Assembly (NCBI RefSeq): GCF_900188255.1
Contig: NZ_FZNS01000008.1
Location: forward strand, 1-64,000
Reading direction: 5' to 3'
DNA from: Hymenobacter mucosus
GTDB lineage: Bacteria; Bacteroidota; Bacteroidia; Cytophagales; Hymenobacteraceae
Length of the DNA: 64,000 nt
In this document: positions 1 through 7,926 of the stretch, in pieces
Position numbering within the stretch: the stretch's first letter is position 1
Layout of the letters: each line of letters starts with the position of its first letter
The notes under the pieces: generated by a model
Told to the model about the DNA's origin: nothing
The model's input: the letters and a program-made list of their open reading frames with translations, nothing else
Databases searched by the model: none
Program-made: the position numbers and the translations under genes

Positions 1-112
1 CTTCGCCCCGGCGCAGGGCGTGCTCAACGAGGGCGGCGGGCGGCAGGTTTAGGTGGGCAGAGACGCCAGGCGCAAAGCCTAACGACGCGAGGCGGTTATC
101 GGGGGTAACCAT
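1..112 (-). CDS. pckA: Phosphoenolpyruvate carboxykinase (ATP), N-terminal fragment
   Basis: The gene runs off the left edge, so only the first 37 codons are present. The visible residues include LPPAALVEHALRRGE, the conserved N-terminal block of ATP-dependent PEP carboxykinases (typically LxPAELxExALRRGEG). The enzyme converts oxaloacetate and ATP to phosphoenolpyruvate, the first committed gluconeogenic step, in the cytoplasm. ATG at 110-112 is the only start that gives the usual short leader before this block. The nucleotide-binding and catalytic parts lie outside the window, so the call rests on one short motif. Confidence 0.72.
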   Translation of the reverse strand, partial: MVTPDNRLASLGFAPGVSAHLNLPPAALVEHALRRGE

Positions 113-469
113 AGGATAGGGGGTTGGGAAGGAAAAAAGGAATGGGAAACCGACTTCGGAATTAGCACCATCCAAGAAATAGAGCGAATGAGCGAGACAT
201 AGCTTTCCCAGCTCTGCCTGTGGAAATAGGCAGACAAATAAAACATGTCAAAAAATACTGCTTAGGGAAGCTACTGTTACGCTCTTGTATGAACAGTGCT
301 AAGTGGTACTACAAAGCTACTGGTGCACTGCTGAGCAGAGTAAGATGTTTTGGCCTATTGCTAGGACAAATGAAACATTTGGTCAATTCCTTCTGACGGA
401 CTAATCACCTTCTCTATTACATTCGCCTACGTCAGTGGCTTTCTTTAACGCCCGCAGTACCGCTCCGCT
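113..469. other. Intergenic region between divergent pckA and AraC gene
   Basis: These 357 bases separate two divergent genes and must carry both promoters. They are more AT-rich than the flanking genes. The only promoter-like match I can point to is TACATTCG at 418-425, a one-base variant of the Bacteroidota -7 box TAnnTTTG, 44 bases before the AraC start. No coding potential, tRNA or strong hairpin was seen. Confidence 0.5.
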
Positions 470-1381
470 ATGCACAAGGATATTGCTCATTATAACGGGT
501 TATATGGCGACGATAAGGCTCAGGTTTCGCACAGCTACATCTACAGCCAGCTCATTGCTCCACGCAGCCGGGCAACTAACTGGGGCCTTAAGCCACACGT
601 GCACGACAACTTGTACCAACTGTTCTTCTTGGAAGCTGGTAAGGCTACCCTGGACGCCGACGTGGAACCCGTAGAATTGTCTACGCCTTGCGTGGTGCTC
701 ATTCCGGCGCGGGTGGTGCACGGCTTCACGTTTAGCCCTCAGGTAAAAGGCCGCTCCCTTACGGTGGCCGAAGCCCTCCTAGACACTATTTTGCAGGTTA
801 GCCCTTCTATTTTGATTGAGCTCAACAGCCTGCACGTGCTGTCGGCCTTCACGGAGGAAGAAAGCTTTGCGGAGCTACTTAGCCTAGAGCGGCATATTCA
901 CGCGGAAATGCACTCTCATTTGCCGGAAAGACAACTTGCCCTGAACGGCTATTTCAAGTTGCTATTCGTGAAGCTGTTTCGGCTGCTGAAGCACAAGCAA
1001 CGCCAGGCCGACAGCAGCTCTAACCGCAACCTGCACTACTTCCACGAGTTTCAGAAAAGCGTGGCGCGGGCAGCTCCCTTCGAGAAAAAAATTGTGGAGT
1101 ATGCCCGGGAGCTTAATATCACTTCGGTACACTTAAACCGGATTTGCCAAGCGGTAAAAGGAAAATCGGCGCTGGAAATTGTAAATGCCAACACGGTTCG
1201 GCGGGCGCACAACCACTTGGTGTATACATCCTCCTCCATCTCTGAAATTGCCTATACCTTACAATTCGCCGATTCCAGCTACTTCACCCGGTTCTTCCGC
1301 AAGCATACAGGGCTGTCGCCGTTGGCATACCGGGCTAGGGCCTACCGCGACCAAGCACAAGCCGACATCTTAGAAGAGTAG
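470..1381 (+). CDS. AraC family transcriptional regulator
   Basis: This is a 303-residue cytoplasmic transcription factor. The N-terminal half (about 25-160) looks like a cupin sensor domain, with HVHDNLYQLFFLEAG and a later VVHGFTF strand. The C-terminal 100 residues form the two helix-turn-helix AraC/XylS DNA-binding unit, with LNRICQAVKGKSALEIV and the signature ISEIAYTLQFADSSYFTRFFRKHTG. The architecture is that of PobR-like regulators that sense small aromatic or organic ligands, but the ligand cannot be read from sequence. It is divergent from pckA and followed by a convergent gene, so no operon partner reveals the regulon. The ATG at 470 keeps a complete cupin domain. Confidence 0.85.
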   Translation: MHKDIAHYNGLYGDDKAQVSHSYIYSQLIAPRSRATNWGLKPHVHDNLYQLFFLEAGKATLDADVEPVELSTPCVVLIPARVVHGFTFSPQVKGRSLTVAEALLDTILQVSPSILIELNSLHVLSAFTEEESFAELLSLERHIHAEMHSHLPERQLALNGYFKLLFVKLFRLLKHKQRQADSSSNRNLHYFHEFQKSVARAAPFEKKIVEYARELNITSVHLNRICQAVKGKSALEIVNANTVRRAHNHLVYTSSSISEIAYTLQFADSSYFTRFFRKHTGLSPLAYRARAYRDQAQADILEE

Positions 1382-1501
1382 TACAGCAACGCCTCCTGGT
1401 GGGGGCCGCGCGTGGTGCCCACTGCATTAGTAGGTAGCTGCGTGTGCCCTCAGCAGGAGGCGTGTACGAAGGGGATGCTGCCTGATAGGGCAATCAAGAA
1501 A

Positions 1502-2074
1502 CTACTTCAGCTTCGCGTCAAGGTCCTTAATCTGCTGGTCGAGCTGGCTGGTATCGGTAGGGCGTTGAGCATTGGTGCTCAGCAGACTGATTTTCTGGTT
1601 CAGCAACTGAATCTTCTCGCCCATGAGGGTAATCTTGTTGTTTAGCACGGTAAGCCGGGCTTCTACGTCGGCGGAGGAGTTGGGAGCCGGCCGGGTGTCT
1701 ACGTACTTATCAAACTGGGCGGAAGTGGGTACAGAGTTGTCGCCCCGCGCCTGGGCTGCGCTGCTGGGGGTAGCAAATACAATTCCTCCGTCGGGGCGCA
1801 CATAGTCACCCTCTTTCAGCGTCGTCATCTTGCCACCAGGAAGCTCCACAATTCCGCTTTTATAATTAATTTTAGTGCCGTTACGCAGCACTACATTTTT
1901 GCTAATAGCGGAAGGGCGGCCTCCTTGCATCAATACTACCTGACCATTCTGCATGAGGTAGCGCTCAGAACTAGCCGAAGTAGCTGCGGCTGGCGTAGCG
2001 GTTTGGGCGGTAGCGGTTGATGCCAGTGCCAGACTGGCAAAAAGGGCCGCAGCAGGAAGCAAAATGCGTTTCAT
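1502..2074 (-). CDS. Secreted DUF6799-type protein with C-terminal coiled coil
   Basis: This 190-residue protein begins with a clear signal peptide (MKRILLPAAALFASLALAS, cleavage near ATAQ). Residues about 38-100 contain two copies of a short beta motif (YLMQNGQVVLMQGG..., then SGIVELPGGKMTTLKEGDYV), the pattern of DUF6799 repeats common in Hymenobacter-type genomes. The C-terminal third (135-190) is heptad-rich (LTVLNNKITLMGEKIQLLNQ), suggesting a short coiled coil. It is probably periplasmic. No catalytic residues are apparent and the function is unknown. Confidence 0.7.
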   Translation of the reverse strand: MKRILLPAAALFASLALASTATAQTATPAAATSASSERYLMQNGQVVLMQGGRPSAISKNVVLRNGTKINYKSGIVELPGGKMTTLKEGDYVRPDGGIVFATPSSAAQARGDNSVPTSAQFDKYVDTRPAPNSSADVEARLTVLNNKITLMGEKIQLLNQKISLLSTNAQRPTDTSQLDQQIKDLDAKLK

Positions 2075-2172
2075 GGGTGTAAGAAAATGGGAGTTGAAGT
2101 AGACATACGGAGGTAGGGGCCAAATGGTCTAGCTCAAGCGGAAACGAAAAAGATAGAAATAAGTGGAACGTG

Positions 2173-2205
2173 TGTTGCAACATTAAATGTATGTACATAT
2201 ATTTG
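2173..2205 (+). promoter_or_regulatory. Candidate promoter and operator of the MarR-YceI pair
   Basis: TTG at 2175-2177 and TATATTTG at 2198-2205 are separated by 20 bases, fitting the Bacteroidota -33/-7 promoter. The -33 element lies inside the perfect palindrome TGTTGCAACA (2173-2182), and a second palindrome ATGTACAT (2191-2198) abuts the -7 box. Symmetric sites overlapping promoter elements are what an autoregulating MarR dimer would bind; that role is inferred. Confidence 0.5.
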
Positions 2206-2239
2206 CAGCATCATTCCGCATGACTTTGTGCTGGCTTAC

Positions 2240-2689
2240 ATGAAAATCGAAGACGAAATCAAGCAACGTACTTTCCTAGACCAATATCAGAAAGCCTATA
2301 TCAATCTGGTATACACGGCTGGATGGCTGCAGCAGCGCCAAAGCGCTACGTTCAAAGAATTCGGTCTCACGCTGCCCCAGTTTAACGTGCTGCGCATTCT
2401 GCGTGGGCAGCACCCCAAGCCGGCTACTGTAAACCTGCTGATTGAGCGGATGCTGGACAAAACCAGCAATGCTTCCCGCATTGTGGACAAGCTAGAAGCC
2501 AAGCTACTGGTGACCCGCATTGTGTGCCCAAGCAACCGCCGGGCCGTGGATATTCGCATTACTGAGGAAGGACTAGCCCTGCTGGGGCGCCTAGACGAAG
2601 TAATGAAGCAACAGCAGCTCGGGGTGAATAACCTCACCGCTGAGGAAGCCACGCACCTGAGTGATCTTCTGGATAAAATTCGCGACTAA
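2240..2689 (+). CDS. MarR family transcriptional regulator
   Basis: A 149-residue winged-helix repressor-type protein. The DNA-binding core spans about 45-115, with LPQFNVLRILRG, the recognition-helix region LIERMLDKTSNASRIVDKLEAK, and the wing TRIVCPSNRRAVDIRITEEG. MarR proteins bind palindromic operators as dimers and release on ligand or oxidant binding. An in-frame GTG lies four codons upstream, but the ATG at 2240 starts the natural MKIEDE N-terminus. The YceI gene starts 59 bases downstream in the same direction, so the regulator probably controls it and itself through the palindromes at 2173-2198. Confidence 0.85.
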   Translation: MKIEDEIKQRTFLDQYQKAYINLVYTAGWLQQRQSATFKEFGLTLPQFNVLRILRGQHPKPATVNLLIERMLDKTSNASRIVDKLEAKLLVTRIVCPSNRRAVDIRITEEGLALLGRLDEVMKQQQLGVNNLTAEEATHLSDLLDKIRD

Positions 2690-2748
2690 TCTCGCCTCTC
2701 GCTTACTCTCCCTTACCCATTCTTTTGCTTTCACTGCTTTTTTCAACC

Positions 2749-3393
2749 ATGAAAAAAATGATTCTGCCAGCTCTGCTGGCCACTGCTCTGCTGGCTGCTC
2801 CTGTATACGCTGGCCAACCCGTAGCTACGAAAGCCGCTGGCACCACGAAAGTGGCCGACAAAACCTACAAAGTGCAGCCCCAACTCAGCACCCTGGGCTG
2901 GGATGGCAAAGCCGTAACGCACGGTCATAACGGTACCGTACAGTTCTCAGGCGGTGATTTGCTGGTGCGTGGCAACCAGCTAGTAGGTGGCACCGTGATG
3001 GTTGACATGAAGACCATCAAGGCTACCGACATCAAGGACGCCGAAACGAACACCAAGTTCATGGGGCACATCACGTCCGACGACTTCTTCGGCGTGTCTG
3101 CTTATCCTACCGCTACCTTCAAAATCACGAAAGTAGCCTACATTAAAGGTGCCGCTGCTGGTGCTAACAACGCCAATATCACCGGCGACCTGACCATCAA
3201 AGGCAAAACCAACAGCATTACCTTCCCCGCCAAAGTGGGCGTGAAGGGTGGTGTAGCCGCCGCTAGCGGTACCGCTACCGTTGACCGTACTAAGTTTGAC
3301 ATCAAGTATGGCTCGAAGTCATTCTTCGACGGTATCGGCGACAAAGCCATCAATGATGACTTCACGCTGAGCTTCAACGTAATCGCCAAGTAA
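2749..3393 (+). CDS. YceI family lipid-binding-like periplasmic protein
   Basis: A 214-residue secreted protein with a signal peptide (MKKMILPALLATALLAAPVYA). The mature part has the YceI lipocalin-like barrel pattern: a first strand near STLGWDGKAVTHGHNGTVQF, the MVDMKTIKATDIKD strand, FFGVSAYPTATFKITKV, and the final strand KAINDDFTLSFNVIAK. YceI proteins bind isoprenoid or quinone-like lipids in the periplasm; the ligand here is unknown. ATG 2749 is chosen over an upstream TTG because it gives a clean signal peptide. It follows the MarR gene and ends at a strong terminator. Confidence 0.88.
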   Translation: MKKMILPALLATALLAAPVYAGQPVATKAAGTTKVADKTYKVQPQLSTLGWDGKAVTHGHNGTVQFSGGDLLVRGNQLVGGTVMVDMKTIKATDIKDAETNTKFMGHITSDDFFGVSAYPTATFKITKVAYIKGAAAGANNANITGDLTIKGKTNSITFPAKVGVKGGVAAASGTATVDRTKFDIKYGSKSFFDGIGDKAINDDFTLSFNVIAK

Positions 3394-3430
3394 GCACGTA
3401 GGCTAAAGCCTGGTTGCGCTTGCAATCGAA

Positions 3431-3463
3431 AAGCCCCGCTGGTGATCCAGCGGGGCTTTTTTG
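3431..3463 (+). terminator. Rho-independent terminator after yceI
   Basis: AAGCCCCGCTG and CAGCGGGGCTT form a perfect 11-bp stem with a 6-base loop, followed by a T run. It sits between the + strand YceI gene and the convergent lipoprotein gene. Confidence 0.88.
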
Positions 3464-3483
3464 TGGGTGGGAAAGGGAGTGCC

Positions 3484-4254
3484 CTATTGCGCTAGCCGAC
3501 TCTGGCGGTCAAGCATCTGCTGCTGTAGTTGCTTAGTTAACGAAGCAGCCGGCTGCCGTTGTGGTGGAGTGGCAAGATTCCGCAAGTCAAATCGGAGCCA
3601 ATACGTGCCGTCGGCATGCGTGAACTCGCGGTCTTGATTGACATCGGGTTTTACTTCTACGAGCAGAACATTGGTTTTGGGCAGTATCAGGCGATTTTCC
3701 AGATGCGTGCCGTCGGGTGTAAGCTGGTGGAGTTGCTGCCCGCTCCGGTCGGACGTAAACAGGGCGCTGGCATCTTCCTCGTTCTGGCTGCCATCGGCGT
3801 TTGTGTCCGCCTTGATAATGGTGTAGAACAGGTAAGGCCACCGGGCATCCGGTTTGATGTAGGTGTCAATTTCGGAAATGACGAAGCGCCCGTGCGAAAG
3901 CAACGCGTGCTCCTGTAAGGTCGATTTCTGAAAGAACAGTACGTTGTAGCAGGTGCCTTCAATGTTGCTGCTGGTCTCATCGTATTCGCTGCCGTAGGAA
4001 CTGCTGGACAGGATACGACTGCGGACGGTCTGGTCTAATGGCACCACCGAAATCGGCTGATAATAAAAATCAGTGCTATCTAAGCTTACGGGCGCATTGT
4101 AGTGCACCCGGTACTCGCGGGCGGCTTTGCGAACGGCCGCCGTATCTGGCGGTGCTTTCGCTGATGTGGCTGCTGGGCGCTGGGTGGAGCTTTCAGAGCA
4201 AGCCCCTAGGCTGCTGACTAGGATAAGAATAGCGGTACTGCGAGAAATAAGCAT
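3484..4254 (-). CDS. Lipoprotein with two EF-hand-like loops, function unknown
   Basis: A 256-residue predicted lipoprotein: the signal ends in the lipobox LGAC, making Cys19 the likely lipidated residue. The mature protein has no enzyme motif I recognise. Residues 150-161 (DTNADGSQNEED) match an EF-hand/dockerin-type calcium loop, with acidic or Asn residues at positions 1, 3, 5 and 12 and Gly at 6. Residues 204-215 (DVNQDREFTHAD) form a second, weaker loop. Between them, LFTSDRSGQQLHQLTPDG resembles one blade of a TolB-like propeller. It is probably envelope-located and calcium-stabilised. It runs in the same direction as the next gene upstream (27 bases apart), so they may be co-transcribed. 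Confidence 0.65.
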   Translation of the reverse strand: MLISRSTAILILVSSLGACSESSTQRPAATSAKAPPDTAAVRKAAREYRVHYNAPVSLDSTDFYYQPISVVPLDQTVRSRILSSSSYGSEYDETSSNIEGTCYNVLFFQKSTLQEHALLSHGRFVISEIDTYIKPDARWPYLFYTIIKADTNADGSQNEEDASALFTSDRSGQQLHQLTPDGTHLENRLILPKTNVLLVEVKPDVNQDREFTHADGTYWLRFDLRNLATPPQRQPAASLTKQLQQQMLDRQSRLAQ

Positions 4255-4281
4255 GGAGCAAGTTTTGCCCGCAATAAACTA

Positions 4282-4839
4282 CTAATCTGGTAGCACAAGC
4301 TCCCGTGGCAGCTCAAACTTAAGACTACGACTCTTGGCGCGCGCGTGGAGCTGGGCGAGAAAGTCGTCTAGCTCCGGCTTGTACTCCAGCCAGAGGTCTT
4401 CGTGCAAATTCTGAAGCACAAGCTGAGTGGTGCGGGCCGCCAAACGGGCCGTGCTGGTGTAGAAACCGGCGTACACACTCTCAAACTGCCCGGTGTAGTT
4501 CTCGAAGATGTGGCGCAAGGTGTAAAGGTTCAGGTCTATTTCCAGGCGTTTATCCTTGGTGATGCGGCGGGCCTTGGCTACTTCCTTGGTGGCTTTACCC
4601 AGGGCCTTGGTAAGGCTGCGGTTGAGGAGGCGCCCCGTGGCGCCCACAGCAAATAGCTCGTGAATCTGATCGGAAGCCTGCTCAAACACGGTTTCCGTTG
4701 TTACGTCAGGTAGCAGCTCAAAACAAAGCGTGTCGTAGAGCTCTGCATCACGACGGGCAGCGCGCAGAAGCAAGGCTTCCTTCTCTTTGTCGGATAGATG
4801 TTTCAGAGCACGTTTGAATTCGGCGGACGGTACGGGCAT
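4282..4839 (-). CDS. Conserved helical protein of unknown function
   Basis: A 185-residue protein, soluble and almost wholly helical by composition, with no signal peptide or membrane segment. It opens with an amphipathic segment rich in Lys and Glu (FKRALKHLSDKEKEALLLRA), and the central part contains KATKEVAKARRITKDKRLEID. I recognise no family. Start ATG is at 4837-4839. The lipoprotein gene follows 27 bases downstream. A cytoplasmic role is likely; nothing further can be supported. Confidence 0.6.
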   Translation of the reverse strand: MPVPSAEFKRALKHLSDKEKEALLLRAARRDAELYDTLCFELLPDVTTETVFEQASDQIHELFAVGATGRLLNRSLTKALGKATKEVAKARRITKDKRLEIDLNLYTLRHIFENYTGQFESVYAGFYTSTARLAARTTQLVLQNLHEDLWLEYKPELDDFLAQLHARAKSRSLKFELPRELVLPD

Positions 4840-5003
4840 ACAAGAAAAGGCAGAGGTAGGCTACAAGTAAGCAAGAAACGCAGCTACGCAATTTTTGGTG
4901 GTATTGCTGTTCTATTTGATCTAGTCACTGCTGGTCTGGGAGTACTCGAATATCTACTCCGCTACCTGGAAATATATGCTCTAAGCGCGCGGCATAAAAG
5001 CAT

Positions 5004-5033
5004 ACGGGCCGCAGCTCAGCAGCTGCGGCCCGT
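5004..5033 (-). terminator. Hairpin downstream of the S9 peptidase gene
   Basis: ACGGGCCGCAGCT and AGCTGCGGCCCGT form a perfect 13-bp stem with a 4-base loop, 72 bases past the peptidase stop codon. On the minus strand it is followed by a short T stretch (ATGCTTTTATG), a moderately good terminator. Confidence 0.6.
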
Positions 5034-5105
5034 GTTTACGGCTGACGGTTGGTTCTCATCCTTGGATAGATAGGAGGCCGGGGATGTTTCATTCCGGAAA
5101 AAAGG

Positions 5106-7286
5106 CTACAGCTTCTCGTCTAAGTATTGGGTAATCTTGTTGTAGAGGTGCACCCGGTCTTTGCCGCCTACATTGTGCGGGTGGCCGGGGTACACGAAGT
5201 AGTCGAGTTGGATGCCTTTATCGACGGCAGTTTTGAGGTAGTCGAGGCTGTGCTGCCACACTACCACGTCATCTACGGTGCCGTGGATGAGTAGGAGCTT
5301 GCCTTGCAGCTTGTCTACGTAGTTGAGCAGGTTGGCTTTTTCGTAACCTTCGGGGTTTTGCTGGGGCGTATCCATGTAGCGCTCCGTATACATGATTTCG
5401 TACAGGCGCCAGTCGATAACCGGACCGCCACCCACGCCTACTTTAAAGGTGCCGGGGCTGCGCGTCATCAGGGTGGTAGTCATGAAACCGCCAAAGCTCC
5501 AACCGTGGATGCCCATGCGGGCCTGGTCTACGTAGGACAAGCTCTTCAGGTATTCAACTCCCGCAAGCTGGTCGGCCATTTCTACGGTGCCGAGCTGCCG
5601 GAACGTGGCCCGCTCGAACGCCGAACCCCGGTTGCCGCTCCCGCGCGAATCGACGGTAAACACAACGTAGCCTTTCTGCGCCATCAGCTGCATCCAGAGG
5701 TTGCCGCCACCCAGCCACGAATCCGTGACGAGCTGCACGTGCGGGCCGCCGTAGAGGTACACTACGGTAGGATATTTCTTGCTGGCATCGAAGTTGGGCG
5801 GCGTAGTGAGGCGCCCGTAGAGGGTAGTGCTACCGTCGGCGGCCTTGATGGTGACGAGCTTGGTTTCGCCCAACTGGTAGCCTGTAAGCGGGTTTGGCGC
5901 CGTAAGCAGCGTTTGCGCGGGCTTACCATCAGCCACGCGTACTGTGCGGATGATGCGCGGCGTGGTAGTGCTGCTGTACGTGTCGAGTAGGTAGGTGCCG
6001 CTGGGGCTGAGTGTGGCGGTATGGGTGCCCTGGCCTTGGCTGAGTTGGCGGGGCTTCCCGCCGCTGAGCTTCACGGCATATAGCTGCCGCTGCAAAGGGC
6101 CAGCCGCCGTGCTCTGAAACACTACCTCCCGGTTTTTATCGGCAAAGCCTAATAGGTCCGTGATTTGCCAGCTGCCTTTCGTAAGCTGGCGCAGCAGCTT
6201 GCCACTGGTGCTGTACAGGTACAGCTGCTCGTACCCATCGCGCTGGCTGCGCCAAATGAACTGGTCAGGGTGGCCCGGTACGAAGGTGAGCGGGTGCAAG
6301 GGCTCCACAAAATCGTGGTCTGACTTTTCCTCGAACAACGTCTTTACCAAAGCGCCGGTGGTTGCGTCATACTGGTTTAGCTTCAGGTGGTCTTGGTTGC
6401 GGTTTAGCACGGCTACATACACCGACTTCTCGTTGGGGCTCCAACTGATATTAGTAAGGTATTGCTCCTTGGGTTCGCCGGTCTGTAAAAACACCGTTTT
6501 GCGCGAGTTCAGGTCATACACGCCCACCGTTACCTCGTGGCTTTTGTCGCCAGCCATTGGGTACTTGAATGGCTTTGCCTGCGCCGGAGCAGTGGAAATA
6601 TCAACCAGCGGATAATCCGTTACCATGGTCTGGTCCATGCGGTAGTAGGCCAGCTTAGTGCCGGTAGAGCTCCAGAAAGTACCTTTCGTGATGCCGAACT
6701 CCGAGCGGTGAGCCGCCTGCCCGTTCACAATGCTGGGGGTAGCTTCCTGCGTCACCGCTTCATTTTCACGGCCCGCCAACGAGATGTACAGGTTCTGGTC
6801 TTTGGTGTAGGCTACGCGGGTTCCGCTGGGGTCCGGGTCCACATTTTCAGCATCGGTAGCATACCCAAACAGGGCGGCGGCTTGCTTGGTGGCGGCGTCC
6901 ACGCGGTACACCGTACCAGCGCGAGTGATTTGGAAGCTATTCGCGGCGCTCCACGTTACTACCGGAAACGCCGTGGCCTTCACGGCGGGGGCGCCGGCCG
7001 TTTGCAAGGCTTGGCTCAGCTCAGCTAGCGTCATGATGGCCTTGGTCTGGCCACTATTTGTGCCGCGTACCAGTTCATCGTGCCCGCCTTCAATACGCAG
7101 GTAGCTGAAATCATCAGCAGAACCCGGAATCCAGGAAAGCTGCCGCAGACTCTGGGGTTGCAGGCTGCGGTTGAGGAAGGCATCTTCCATGGTCAGCAGT
7201 TGCTGCTGGGCGCGGGCGGGTAGGTGCGTCAGCACCACCACGGCTAGCAGTGGGAGTACCCGCAAGCGAGAAATAAAGTGAAGCAT
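5106..7286 (-). CDS. S9 family prolyl peptidase (dipeptidyl peptidase IV-like)
   Basis: A 726-residue secreted serine peptidase. It has a signal peptide (MLHFISRLRVLPLLAVVVLT, cleavage near ARA), an N-terminal eight-bladed propeller region (about 40-460) and a C-terminal alpha/beta-hydrolase domain. The catalytic Ser is in HGWSFGGF, the Asp in HGTVDDVV and the His in YPGHPHN. The segment DWRLYEIMYTERYMD is typical of the DPP-IV/prolyl tripeptidyl peptidase subfamily, as is HRSEFGITKGTFWS in the propeller, which carries the residue reading the substrate N-terminus. The enzyme removes Xaa-Pro di- or tripeptides in the periplasm. ATG at 7286 is chosen over an upstream start because the signal peptide begins there. 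Confidence 0.9.
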   Translation of the reverse strand: MLHFISRLRVLPLLAVVVLTHLPARAQQQLLTMEDAFLNRSLQPQSLRQLSWIPGSADDFSYLRIEGGHDELVRGTNSGQTKAIMTLAELSQALQTAGAPAVKATAFPVVTWSAANSFQITRAGTVYRVDAATKQAAALFGYATDAENVDPDPSGTRVAYTKDQNLYISLAGRENEAVTQEATPSIVNGQAAHRSEFGITKGTFWSSTGTKLAYYRMDQTMVTDYPLVDISTAPAQAKPFKYPMAGDKSHEVTVGVYDLNSRKTVFLQTGEPKEQYLTNISWSPNEKSVYVAVLNRNQDHLKLNQYDATTGALVKTLFEEKSDHDFVEPLHPLTFVPGHPDQFIWRSQRDGYEQLYLYSTSGKLLRQLTKGSWQITDLLGFADKNREVVFQSTAAGPLQRQLYAVKLSGGKPRQLSQGQGTHTATLSPSGTYLLDTYSSTTTPRIIRTVRVADGKPAQTLLTAPNPLTGYQLGETKLVTIKAADGSTTLYGRLTTPPNFDASKKYPTVVYLYGGPHVQLVTDSWLGGGNLWMQLMAQKGYVVFTVDSRGSGNRGSAFERATFRQLGTVEMADQLAGVEYLKSLSYVDQARMGIHGWSFGGFMTTTLMTRSPGTFKVGVGGGPVIDWRLYEIMYTERYMDTPQQNPEGYEKANLLNYVDKLQGKLLLIHGTVDDVVVWQHSLDYLKTAVDKGIQLDYFVYPGHPHNVGGKDRVHLYNKITQYLDEKL

Positions 7287-7494
7287 GAAAAGGAGAAGGG
7301 TAGGGGAAACGAAAGCCGAATCTACAGCAGAATCTGGATGCCATGCGCCCAGCCGCCGCCCGCAAACCACCGGCTACTACCGCCGCCCAATGGCTGGTTT
7401 TTTTACTCGCTAAGTGCGAAACAATTCTGCCAATCAAGTAGTTATACCAAGTTTATTGAGGCTAGTAAACCCGGTTTTTCGCCCATTTTTTCCG

Positions 7495-7502
7495 TATTTT
7501 TG
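7495..7502 (+). promoter_or_regulatory. -7 promoter box of clpS
   Basis: TATTTTTG matches the TAnnTTTG element and ends four bases before the clpS ATG. Transcription would then begin at or beside the start codon, implying a leaderless mRNA. No clear -33 TTG lies at the usual spacing. Confidence 0.5.
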
Positions 7503-7506
7503 CACC

Positions 7507-7788
7507 ATGAACAGCAACCCGCAAATCGAGTACGACGAGGACGTTCTGCTCCTGGAAGAAACTATTGACGTGCGCGACCTCATCGTGTACAACGATGATA
7601 TCAACACCTTCGAACACGTAATTCGCACCCTCATTGATGTGTGCGGGCATGAGCCTGAGCAGGCCGAGCAGTGCACGTTGCTCATCCATTACAAAGGCCA
7701 GTGCACCGTAAAGCATGGCTCCTACGATGAGCTGGCTGACATGTGTACCGCCATTCACGACCGGGGCATCTCCGCCGACGTAATGTAA
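7507..7788 (+). CDS. clpS: ATP-dependent Clp protease adaptor ClpS
   Basis: A 93-residue adaptor that delivers N-degron substrates to ClpA/C-ClpP. The core has the ClpS signature LIVYNDDINTFEHVIRTLID, where the NDDxNT stretch contacts the substrate N-terminus, and the later HYKGQCTVKHGSYDEL block. The Bacteroidota form has a short acidic N-terminal tail (YDEDVLLLEET) that engages the unfoldase. The ATG at 7507 directly follows the -7 box, so longer upstream starts are unlikely. recR follows 138 bases downstream with a large hairpin element between. Confidence 0.92.
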   Translation: MNSNPQIEYDEDVLLLEETIDVRDLIVYNDDINTFEHVIRTLIDVCGHEPEQAEQCTLLIHYKGQCTVKHGSYDELADMCTAIHDRGISADVM

Positions 7789-7810
7789 GCCATACTAGGC
7801 CGAAAAAATC

Positions 7811-7909
7811 TGTCATCCGGCGCACCAAAAGGACTTATCACGGGCCAGTTGTTGTTACACAATAGGTCCATTACTGTCCGTTGTGCGGCCCGGATGACAC
7901 GCTTTTTTT
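7811..7909 (+). other. Extended hairpin element between clpS and recR
   Basis: TGTCATCCGG (7811-7820) pairs with CCGGATGACA (7890-7899). The stem continues with CGCAC (7821-7825) against GTGCG (7883-7887) across a two-base bulge, then GGAC against GTCC, GGGCC against GGTCC, and TTGT against ACAA at the tip. A seven-T run (7903-7909) follows at once. About 90 bases can fold into one long imperfect stem. It could be an elaborate clpS terminator, a small RNA ending in its own terminator, or a cis element controlling recR, which starts 17 bases after the T run. The SRP RNA tetraloop signature is absent. Confidence 0.55.
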
Positions 7910-7926
7910 ACTACTTCTCGATCTGA

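Noticed and set aside
4798..5073. A plus-strand 91-codon frame beside the helical unknown protein
   Set aside because: It begins inside that gene on the opposite strand, runs through the terminator hairpin and has no signal of selection.
5304..5990. A 228-codon plus-strand frame opposite the S9 peptidase
   Set aside because: It overlaps the conserved catalytic domain of the peptidase and shows no motif of its own.
7811..7909. Signal recognition particle RNA
   Set aside because: The hairpin lacks the conserved GGAA tetraloop and the asymmetric loop of the SRP RNA core.
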